Assembly: GCA_963680875.1 (NCBI GenBank)
Contig: OY804588.1
Coordinates: 56,432,369 to 56,496,368, forward strand
DNA length: 64,000 nt
Source: Bathymodiolus brooksi
Taxonomy: Eukaryota; Mollusca; Bivalvia; Mytilida; Modiolidae
Direction of reading: 5' to 3'
Numbering within the stretch: position 1 is the stretch's first letter; every line of letters begins with the position of its first letter. The position numbers and the translations under genes are program-made. This document shows, piece after piece, positions 45,641-55,892 of this stretch. The notes below the pieces were generated by a model. That model saw only the letters and a list, made by a program, of their open reading frames with translations. It was not told where the DNA came from and searched no databases.

Positions 45641-46409
45641 GTCCCCCTATAGCTACCTTACGGCTACATATAGCTACATGGGATAACCCCAAATAATACA
45701 TTTCTATGACGTTATTACAAATCAGACGGACCATAGGTGAACATTCGTTTTATTTTTGTTAATTGTTGTCTTATTTGGCTTTCTAAACATTAAAAGTGTA
45801 AACATATAAAATGAAAACACTTTTGCAGATGGAAATGTATTATGTAAGAGAATATTTTAAGAATCTAAGGTTGGAGTGTATTCTCCATTGCGTAATGGCG
45901 GGGATAGTGTGCAAATTTATCATGCGATTGGGTCTATAATGGAACCGATCAGCTTAGATGTAATTTATTTGTGCTACATTTGTATAATTTTAAAATATTG
46001 AAACTATATTAAAGGATTGGCCAAAAAACATACTTGTAAGTGTACAGTCATAGGAAACAAATACTTAGTAATTTAATCTTGTTATGCAATTTTTTTTTTC
46101 TTCCCATCTCGACTCTTCCACTCCCCCCCTTTTTTACAGTTTAAAATAGAAAGTGTCTAAAACATATATTTTGAAACATTTTGATACCAGACAGAAAAGC
46201 TATTTTACTATCAATTATTTATCTCATAAATTTAATACGTAATGTTTTAATATGGATGTAAATACACAGAGTTCCGGATCGGAAAGTATATTTCTGTCAT
46301 TTCAAAAATACATTCCTACTGGAATTTAAAAACTATTTTTTAAATTGTTGTAATCGTCTTTCGATGTTACTAATATTTCATTACATCGGGAACATATAAG
46401 GTTTTTACG

Positions 46410-46555
46410 TTAATGGTGTTTAACGACACTTTCAACAATATTTCAGTTATATCGTGGCAGTCAGTTTTATTGGTGGAGAAAACTGGAGAAAACCACCGAC
46501 CTGTCGTAAGTCCTGATTGTACAGGTAGTTGTAAATCCAACAACCATACGAACAC
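46410..46555 (-). repeat. SINE-1 with internal deletion (C/D type)
   Basis: accgacctgtcgtaag joins directly to tcctgattgtacaggtagtt, skipping about 80-90 bp present in A and B. D has the same junction at about 54125. Confidence 0.85.
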
Positions 46556-47647
46556 GACCAGGGCCGGGTCATGACCTTGTGTGGCCTCGAGGCTAACGCA
46601 ATTGTGCCACCCCCCTCCCCTCAGACGGAGCTACACCATAAACCACCTGCACCAGTCTTGAATATTTTTTACTCGTGACATAGCTTGAAGTAAATTTATT
46701 GCAAATTCTTTCTTTAAATAAACTAGAATAGTGATTTGAAAGTATTTTAGCAGGATCCCTACACCTTGAGGTGCCCTAGGCTGCAGCTCATAGGGTAATC
46801 CGGTCCTGATCACGACCCCTTAGTATCAGGATATATAAATACATGAAAACATACAGAATGCTGCAAATTATTATGAAAACTTAATTTCCTATTAGCAATC
46901 ATTCGAGTGTACAAAATAAATAATTATATGGATTATTGCTCTTGGACGCCACTTTCAACAATATTACAGTTACGTGTTTATCGTATTGGTAAGTTTTTGT
47001 TAAAATTTAGACCCATGGAGAAAACCATCGACCTGACGCAAATAATTATCACACTTTATTACTGTAAGTTACATGAACTTGTATCGAGTACACCTTGCTA
47101 CCTACAGGCGAGAATCAAACTCACAACATTACCAATGATGAGCATAATTACATGTCTAATTATCGTGAGCGAGGGGATTTTGGTAAGCGCTAAGCAAAGT
47201 TTGAAGATTCCAAGGGGGGTAATCAGAGGTCACAGATCGAAGAGGAGCAGTCAATAGATGAGAGGTGGTTGTTCGTTTTGTTGATATTGGTAGAATTGAT
47301 GACCATCACTGTTTAAGCATTCTTTTCATAATACAATAGCCAAAATAAAATGGATAAAAGAACAAGTAGTGATCTACAATACACTACATAGCAAATTAAA
47401 GATTGTTAAACATGAACTCCACAATAAACGTAGGTGCACTCAGATGCTGTGAAGGTGAGCCATGTTTCAGCTATATCATGGCAAGATCATGTACCTAACT
47501 TGAACACGCTTGGTTGGATTTTCATAGTACAAGCCCACAAACTGACATGTCTCTCAACTCGACACATTATCCCGACTCCAAGCAAGGAAGCTTGTTGCTC
47601 TTACTACGTAAAATCTCTATATATTTAAATGCAAGCTATTACTTTAT

Positions 47648-49749
47648 CACTGTCGTCAAAGAGCTCCGATCGAAAATGTTTGGTCAACATCCGGGATATT
47701 TTAAAGCGGTATTTTTAAAGAAGACACAGATAATTATCGTAAGTATTTATGAATATACTGTGTATATAATATTTTGAATTGTGATGCTCTCTGATTGTTA
47801 TTATTATTAATTTAATTTTTTGTCCAAATATCATTTATTTTTGCAGTGTAAAATTAGATTTTTCTATAAGTTATAAGGAATCCGGCATCAAAATCATTAC
47901 AATCAACTGAAATATCGCTATATCTTGCATTTGCGAATGAATTAAATGATAGCAAAAAAGAAAAAAATATTGATGAATGATTGATTTTACTTAGAAATAT
48001 TATTTTGTTGAGGAAAAGTCAATTAGTAACTAGTTATACCCTAAAACATGATCTCAACACATGTTTTTGAAATTCGGCTTGGTCAAAATGTAAACATGTA
48101 TACAAACCGGTTGTGTCATTTATAAGAAACCGGGTTTGTCAGTATGTAAATACCACTGATCTTATTGTTATTGAGCATTATATTGCAATTTAACAATAGT
48201 TATGATTTGGAAATATCTCAAAAGCGATAAATACTGATCCATAGTATGAATATTCGCTATGGCTGCTAATTTCAGCTACTTTGTACAATACAAAATCGTT
48301 ATTTCTATGTTAAATTGCTGCTGTCGCGAACACTTGATTTTTTTATGCTTTTTGTGGCACAGGCATCACTTTAAGTCGCATCAATTGAGTAGTGGGAGAT
48401 TCTTTTCATAACACAATATTTTAATTTTATACTCGTTGATAACGAAGTAAGTCACTCTGTGGAAATAACTTCGTGGATACGATATCTAAATTTCTTCACA
48501 GTATAATGTTTACATTAACATTACAAATAAATCCCAAAGAAACTGTCAAATTGTCTAAAAAGAGCAGAAACAAGCGTTGTTCTTATCATTTTTGATTGTG
48601 TCCTCTGTGAAGTCCGCGCTTATAGGTTTAAGCTTATAAGCATACATGCTGTTACAGTTTCTTACCGTCGCTCAACAGGAATCAGGTACCAGAAAAGATA
48701 TCTTGGTCAGAAACCAAATACAAATGTATAACTAAAAATATCCGGGCAATACAATGTGACTACTCGAATAGAACAAGTGAAGGATAAAAAAAAACATTAA
48801 GTGGGCAGCGAAGAAATACTATTAAAACATCTTATGTTTCAATCTTGCGATTACCTTCATTTTGTTTGTATCAGCTTCAGATAATTTGATTGCTACATTT
48901 ATATTATATTGTGAACCCCATACAGATGTTTGTGTATCTTTACATTCAACATTCACTTACTAGTATCTGCTATATATTAAATTTACTTTACAGATGAAAG
49001 CCGTTGAGGAGTCGTTTTGTATTTCTTTCCTTTAATGTAATACAAAACATCCACATGTAAAATATTTTGACTATGTGCTGGGGTTTTTTTCCACAACTTT
49101 TATTCATTTAAGACAAGTTTTTTTTTTTTTTTTTTTATCAATTTGCAAGTCGAACATACCATTGACAAGTGTTATAATGAACCTTAAATAAATTACAAAA
49201 AGGAAACATAATTGTGATATTGAGCTGTTTTCGCTATTCTTTCAATTTTTTACATAGACAAAACCGGTTCTACTGAAACACAATTTTTGGGACTTAACCG
49301 GAAAGTAGTGGCTGACAGAGCCCGAACGAATGTACGTAAATAAGCATTGTGTTTTTCACTGTAGTAAGTCTAAAACTATTCATGGTGGCACGCCAGTGCA
49401 AACTATCACGTATATAAGCATTACAAAGGGTTTGTGTACTTTAATTACACATATAGACTACTTTTTATAGCTTTATTTGATGATTCCAATCTCATTATTA
49501 GCATTTTTCATTGTTTATGTCCATCATTTTATCTATATCTGAGTAATCGATGAAGATAACTACAGTAATATATAGGTAAAAACAAACAAAAATAATCGAC
49601 CCATAACGACATCTTCTGGATTCAAGATATAATAATACTATATGATCATAATACTTACTTTTTGTCGTCGCCTTTATGTCAAACATGCGTAGTTGACTTG
49701 TACCGGAAGATGACAGATCATTTCCGATCGGATATCTTTGACGACAGTC
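47648..49749. mobile_element. 2.1-kb TIR transposon, copy C, one flank replaced
   Basis: The left side keeps TTTAT plus CACTGTCGTC. The right side ends gacgacagt (49741-49749) but is followed by ctagatggctatataaag instead of TTTAT. The same following sequence occurs at 55565. Confidence 0.85.
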
Positions 49750-49848
49750 TAGATGGCTATATAAAGAGTTGAAGGAGATTATGTTTATAACTTGCCATCA
49801 GAGACATCAGGTATGTACACATCTATGTGGCTATTTAAATCGAAAGAT
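49750..49848 (+). promoter_or_regulatory. Candidate TATA promoter and 5' leader, duplicated at 55563-55655
   Basis: TATATAA at 49759-49765 is followed about 45 bases later by a donor-like catcag|gtatgt (GT at 49811). The peptide gene in D lies downstream on the same strand, with its acceptor at 50752-50753. The pair could therefore provide the promoter and first untranslated exon of that gene. An equally good alternative is a copied promoter of the 55.9-kb gene. Confidence 0.45.
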
Positions 49849-49924
49849 TGAAATGTTTGATAAACTGGCGTAATTTTTACCCAATGTTAGTTAATTTGGC
49901 TTGACATTTCTATTTAGGGAAAGA

Positions 49925-50190
49925 TCACTTTACTTTTGTTACCAAATTTTATAAAAAAAAAAAGAGTATATTGACCTGAAAGATGAGAAAAAATAATAAA
50001 TCATCTGAGCCTACACTTTTCAACAAGAAATGTTTGTAAAATTTGAAGAATTTTTGTAGTGTAAAAAATAATAATCTGATTTTTGACGTGTTGTGTCATA
50101 AAAATGTCTGGCGCGACAGAGACGAGTTAAATGGTGGGCCCCTTAACATGTAATCATCATAGACATAGTTCGACTGTACAATCATTTGAC
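49925..50190 (-). repeat. Right arm of the inverted repeat flanking segment C
   Basis: Complement of 45388-45640: accaaattttataaaaa, ttgacctgaaagatgagaaa, gggccccttaacatgtaatc, cgactgtacaatcatttga. Confidence 0.88.
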
Positions 50191-50379
50191 TTATTGAAAG
50201 CCAATAAAAAACAAACTTATCACATGAAGTTGTATCGAGGTCGTTTCATCATGGGTGGGAATCGAACTCACAACTAAACCCACTAATTAAGTAAGTAAAT
50301 GCAATACGCATGCACATATTTTTTTAATATGTTGGAATGTACATTATATCCAAGATAATTAACCAAGGTGGTGTTATTG

Positions 50380-50705
50380 CTAATGGGCTATGCTCCAGTG
50401 GTAACGATCGTGGGTTCTATTTCAGATCGAATAAAACCTCAAATATATTTGCTGCTTTTCCGGTAAGCTTTTATCATTAAGGAATGAAAGCAAAGACTGG
50501 TCCGAAGTTATCAGGATACAACACGTCTACTTGCGGGTTGACACTGTTCTCCCGGTAAGCTAGTACTTTAAAAGCCCATCTCGGTGTGTTGATCTTCTAC
50601 AATGCAGATATAATCACCTCGTCAAAAAGTAACTTGTACTCGCCAAGATGTAGCTGAGGTGTTGCTGACTTGGAGCTAGACAACAATCAATCGCTCACTC
50701 GCTAT
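50380..50705 (+). repeat. SINE-2, old diverged copy
   Basis: Same insertion as 320-655. Confidence 0.55.
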
Positions 50706-50787
50706 CGCTCACAAAAATGACGACTAACATTATTTGTTATATTTCTTTTGCAGATACAAAGACAAAGTTATACTACGACAAGAAAAA

Positions 50788-51725
50788 ATGAAATCAACAC
50801 AAATAAAGTTGGCTTTCTTCATATTTACCTTCATTGCCAATGTAAGTATAACTTAAATATATTTGTTTCGTCAGTGTTAGGGATTATGATGTTTAACGCC
50901 ACTTTCAGCAATATTTAAGTTATATCAGTTTTATTGGTGGAGTACCCGGAGAAAACCACTAACCTACAGCAAGTTACTGACAAACTTTATAACATAATGT
51001 TGTATCGAGTTGTTTCACCAGAGACTATCTTTTGTCGTGACTTCTAGCTCGAATATATAGACAATATTGTACATTGTCGACAATTATAACATTTATTTAG
51101 AAACAGGACCAAAAGTTAGCATCTGTACACAACAATGTATATATATTGTTATTCATGTTGCAATGTCATGAAATATCAGAACAACATCGGTGGCGTAGTG
51201 GTTAGCGTGATCGCCTCGAGTGTAGTAGGTCGTGGGGTTCGAACCCATGTCGGGTCAAAGCAAAGGCTATGAAATTGATATACATGTATGTTGCTTCTCC
51301 GCTGAACTTACAACATTAAGGAGCAAAAACAAAGACTTGTTGGCTCGAATTCTGATAATTTGACCAGATGGGACGACATGTTTACCCGCGGACTGTTGTT
51401 TCAGTGAGCTAGCACTATCAAAGCCAAAGTAAAGGTGTTGGTCTAGTACACAACACTCCATAATTTCATCGAATGTAAGTTGTTCTCTCCATGATATAGC
51501 TGAACAATTGCTCATTATCCTTGTTATTTATAATATTTTGTCTTTCAGCAATTGTGTTCAAATAGTCCGCCATTAGCAGAAGGTCGACTTAAGTGGATCT
51601 GGAAGGGAATAAAGACTGTTTTTAAACCAACGTGTGCCGGATGCGCAGGGATATGTGAACGTAAAGTTCCTGGAAAATGCCGATGTAAAGTTGATCAGGC
51701 GTGTATGAGAAATTGGGGACGTTAA
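50788..51725 (+). CDS. Secreted cationic cysteine-rich peptide, copy D (candidate antimicrobial peptide)
   Basis: Coding exons 50788-50841 and 51549-51725 give 76 residues behind the acceptor ttttgcag (50746-50753). Compared with copy A it has Asn instead of Ile at residue 18 (end of exon 1, in the signal-peptide region), Leu-Lys-Ala to Ile-Lys-Thr in the helix, and Arg to Lys after the Cys-x-Cys. The cysteine spacing C-x2-C-x3-C-x7-C-x-C-x5-C and the NWGR end are unchanged. All changes are conservative apart from the signal-peptide Asn, which suggests retained function. The intron holds the same two SINEs as A. A TATA/leader candidate lies upstream at 49750-49848. Confidence 0.75.
50880..51510. 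repeat. SINE-1 (-) and SINE-2 (+) in the copy D intron
   Basis: 50880-51010 mirrors 820-955. 51175-51510 is the SINE-2 with head 'cggtggcgtagtggttagcg' and 'ggttcgaacccatg'. Confidence 0.85.
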
Positions 51726-51776
51726 AAATGCCGATGTAGAGTTGATCAGGCGTGTATGAGAAACAGAGGACGTTAA
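51726..51776 (+). repeat. 51-bp tandem duplicate of the copy D coding end
   Basis: It is the same as 1663-1713 and ends Asn-Arg-Gly-Arg-stop in frame after the real stop. The AATAAA at 51831-51836 follows. Confidence 0.88.
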
Positions 51777-52211
51777 CCTAATACATTGTTTGTACATAGA
51801 CTTTTATATGAATTTTATTTATTTTTGTAGAATAAAATGCTAAAGCTTATTATCATTCTTCTTACATTTATTTAAAATATCCTCATTGGATGAAAACAAA
51901 CGAAGAGTTTTTTTTTTTTTTTTTTTTTTTATACACAAATTGACAATTCCATTTCCCCCCGCATTAGATATTAGATGAAAAAAACAAAGTTATAGTATTA
52001 GCCTGTTATTTAAAAATAAATGTGGAAGTGAACGTCAGACTGGTAATGTGTGTTGTGGTTGATGACATAGCCTATAGACATAGAAATGATGCGAAAAAAT
52101 ATGAGCTGCAGGCTCTAGGGGTGTTTTATTGTCCAGTAAATGGGTTGATCCACCAGTAAATGGGTTGATTCATACAAGATTGTTACTATGGAAAAAAGTA
52201 ATTAAAACAGC

Positions 52212-52339
52212 ATGACCTTCATCTGAGGTAGATATTTAGATTTGTTAACCCTAGAAAAGTTGTTTTCCACGAGAGCCCTCGGTTAGACAACCTCTCTTTG
52301 AGTTGACAAATCTGAATGTCTACCTCAGATGAAGGCCAT
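52212..52339. repeat. Foldback element, copy D
   Basis: Same position as 2250-2377; arms catgaccttcatctgaggta and tacctcagatgaaggccata. Confidence 0.8.
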
Positions 52340-52871
52340 AATTATTGTATATTGATTACTTATACCGGTATTCAGACATACTCCGTTTTATAGATCTTGT
52401 TGTTTGTTCAATAATAACATGTCTATGGTCTATTCTATTCAATGATGTGTGTTTATTATATATACTAAGTAAATAGTTCCGCTAAACCTTAATGAGAATA
52501 AGGGTAATAACAAAATTACCGAACTCCGAACAATCTTACAAAGGGAAAGTCAGTACTCATAATTATATAAACAGACAAAATCAGTCAACAACCGGAAAAC
52601 TGTGAAAACCGTAATGACCCTGACTTGGTACAGGAATTTCTAAAGAAATGGTGGGTTGAATCAGATTTTAAAGCGCCAAACCTCCCGCTTTCATTACGGC
52701 TCAAAGTTTCCGGCTGAGAACGTTACAACTACCAAATCGATCTTTAAAAATGGCATTGAAAATTTTGATGAATGAGAAATAAATCTTAAATCTTAACAGT
52801 CGGGCACAACGATATATGTTTACGTATTAAATTGTAAATTCGCAGATTCTTGAGTTGTAGGGTTAGGTTTA

Positions 52872-53200
52872 TGGTGTTTAACGCCACTTTCAACAACAAT
52901 TCAGTTACATAGTGGCGGCAAGTTTTATTGGTGGAGAAAACCGGAGTACTAGGAGAAAACCACAGACCTGTCGCAAATCACTGATAAACTTGATCACATA
53001 AAGTAATAGCTTGCATTTAAATATTTAGAGATTTTACGTAGTAAGAGCAACAAGCTTCCTTGCTTGGAGTCGGGATAATGTGTCGAGTTGAGAGACATGT
53101 CAGTCTGTGGGCTTGTACTATGAAATTCCAACCAAGCGTGTTCAAGTTAGGTACATGATCTCGCCATGATATAGCTGAAACATGGCTCACCTTCACAGCA
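52872..53200. repeat. SINE-1 (-), transposon empty site, SINE-2 fragment (+)
   Basis: 52872-52997 mirrors 2908-3035. The single ATAAA at 52998-53002 is the empty site of the 2.1-kb element. 53040-53200 corresponds to the diverged SINE-2 piece 5180-5335. Confidence 0.82.
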
Positions 53201-54084
53201 TCTGAGTGAACCTACGTTTATTGTGGAGTTCATGTTTAACAATCTTTAATTTGCTATGTAGTGTATTGTATATCACTACTTGTTCTTTTATCCATTTTAT
53301 TTTGGCTATTGTATTATGAAAAGAATGTCTTAAACAGTGATGGTCATCAATTCTACCAATATCAACAAAACGAACAACCACCTCTCATCTATTGACTGCT
53401 CCTCTTCGATCTCTGACCTCTGATTACCCCCCTTGGAATCTTCAAACTTTGCTTAGCGCTTACCAAAATCCCCTCGCTCACGATAACTAGACATGTAATT
53501 ATGCTCATCATTGGTAATGTTGTGAGTTTGATTCTCGCCTGTAGGTAGCAAGGTGTACTCGATAAAAGTTCATGTAAATTACAGTAATAAAGTGTGATAA
53601 TTATTTGCGTCAGGTCGATGGTTTTCTCCATGGGTCTAAGTTTTAACAAAAACTTACCAATACGATAAACACATAGCTGTAATATTGTTGAAAGTGGCGT
53701 CCAAGAGCAATAATCCATATAATTTTTTATTTTGTACTCTCGAATGATTGCTAATAGGAAATTAAGTTTTCATAATAATTTGCAGCATTCTGTATGTTTT
53801 CATGTATTTATGTATCCTGATACTGAGGGGCCGTGATCTGGACCGGATTACCCTATAGACTGCAGCCTAGGGCACCTCAAGATCCTGCTAAAATACTTTC
53901 AAATCACTATTCTAGTTTACTTAAAGAAAGAATTTGCAATAAATTTACTTCAAGCTATGTCACGAGTAAAAAATATTCAAGACTGGTGCAGGTGGTTTAT
54001 GGTGTAGCTCCGTCTGAGGGGAGGGGTGGCACAATTGCGTTAGCCTCGAGGCCACAAAAGGTCATGACCCGGCCCTGGTCGTGT

Positions 54085-54228
54085 TCGTATGGTTGTTGGA
54101 TTTACAACTACCTGTACAATCAGTACTTACGACAGTTCGGTGGTTTTCTCCGGTTTTCTCCACCAATAAAACTGACTGCCACGATATAACTGAAATATTG
54201 TTGAAAGTGTCGTTAAACACCATTAACG
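54085..54228 (+). repeat. SINE-1 with internal deletion (C/D type)
   Basis: tacaatcag joins tacttacgacagttcggtgg, as in C; the tail is gttgaaagtgtcgttaaaca. Confidence 0.85.
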
Positions 54229-55035
54229 TAAAAACCTTATATGTTCCCGATGTAATGAAATATTAGTAACATCGAAAGACGATTACAACAATATAAAAAA
54301 TAGTTTTTAAATTCCAGTAGGAATGTATTTTTGAAATGACAGAAATATACTTTCCGATCCGGAACTCTGTGTATTTACATCCATATTAAAACATTACGTA
54401 TTAAATTTATGAGATAAATAATTGATAGTAAAATAGCTTTTCTGTCTGGTATCAAAATGTTTCAAAATATATGTTTTAGACACTTTCTATTTTAAACTGT
54501 AAAAAAAGAGGGGGAGTGGAAGAGTCGAGATGGGAAGAAAAAAATATTGCATAACAAGATTAAATTACTAAGTATTTGTTTCCTATGACTGTACACGTAC
54601 ACGTAAGTATGTTTTTTGGCCAATCCTTTAATATAGTTTCAATATTTTAAAATTATACAAATGTAGCACAAATAAATTACATCTAAGCTAATCGGTTCCA
54701 TTATAGACCCAATCGCATGATAAATTTGCACACTATCCCCGCCATTACGCAATGGAGAATACACTCCATCCTTAGATTCTTAAAATATTCTCTTACATAA
54801 TACATTTCCATCTGCAAAAGTGTTTTCATCTTATATGTTTACACTTTTAATGTTTAGAAAGCCAAATAAGACAACAATTAACAAAAATAAAACGAATGTT
54901 CACCTATGGTCCGTCTGATTTGTAATAACGTCATAGCAATGTATTATTTGGGGTTATCCCATGTAGCTATATGTAGCGTAAGGTAGCTATAGGGGGACTG
55001 GTGTTACTTCCCTTGCATTATATGTTACAGTGGAT

Positions 55036-55560
55036 ACAATGTATATAAGTATATGACTGCATTAAAGAACTAACTCACAGGCGGGTCCAGGGGGAGCGAT
55101 TTTTTATAGATTGGTAAAAACGTGTTTTAACAAAATATTCCCAATTACGCCCTTGTCATTTTTCTTTTTGTCATGTTTTGTAATTTTCACTTTGAATTAC
55201 GCATCGGTATCTTTTGATTTTTCTTTAAACAAATTGTTTTGAAATCCGATTTTTTCTTTCTTTGTTAAACTCATGTTGTTTTCTGCACCTGTGATATATT
55301 TATTGTATTTTGCTTTCTTTCAAATCACTGATAATGATTTTGCCCCTTGTGGACCCTCTGTAATTGGTAATCTTGAATTGTTTTTATGTAAATTAGCTAT
55401 GTACACGTGCATATTTGTAATAATATTTGTCAACCACAAATATATAAAAATATGGAAACTCCTATGCGATTCACGTACGAAGTGTTTTATTTTGTCTTTT
55501 CGAAGAAATTTGCGGTTGGGAATTCGAAGAAAGACCGATTTAGAACAAAACATTTCCATT
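55036..55560. other. No gene seen
   Basis: T-rich sequence. A phrase 'gcgggtccaggggga' near 55081 is also found in the 43261 element. No coding region recognised. Confidence 0.45.
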
Positions 55561-55562
55561 GC

Positions 55563-55655
55563 ATAGATGGCTATATAAAGAGTTGAAGGAGATTATGTTT
55601 ATAACTTGCCATCAGAGACATCAGGTATGTACACATCTATGTGGCTATTTAAAGG
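55563..55655 (+). promoter_or_regulatory. Candidate TATA promoter and leader exon
   Basis: TATATAA at 55572-55578 and a donor-like catcag|gtatgt (GT at 55625) lie 5' of the first coding exon at 55893. The 90-bp stretch is duplicated at 49750-49848. Confidence 0.5.
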
Positions 55656-55892
55656 GATATTGTCTACCAGCTGCGTAATTTTTTCATACCCAAAATTATT
55701 GTCGATTTCCGTACTGACCTTCATAAAATGAGGATTAAACACCGAATTATTGATGAATACGCTCCGAAACGTTGTTTTTCGACTAAAAAAGCTGAACATC
55801 GTTACCGGAAGCTAATTAATTATGCACTGATCTGGGCGAGGCCAACTCTATTTATTTATCTATTTTTATGCCAGTAGTCCGGATGCTGCAGC

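Larger units (their letters stand above)
45632..49749 (-). repeat. Segmental duplication copy C (partial, no peptide gene)
   Basis: Same orientation as B. It carries the end region, the deleted SINE-1, the retroelement tail and the 2.1-kb element, then stops exactly at the element's right TIR. The part that would contain the peptide gene is absent. Confidence 0.88.
50186..55035 (+). repeat. Segmental duplication copy D
   Basis: Same orientation as A. It matches A from cttattgaaag (A position 127) through the peptide gene, then lacks the 2.1-kb element and the 154-bp MITE (both empty sites). It extends past A's limit through the region shared with B and C to gcattatatgttacagtgga. Confidence 0.9.
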
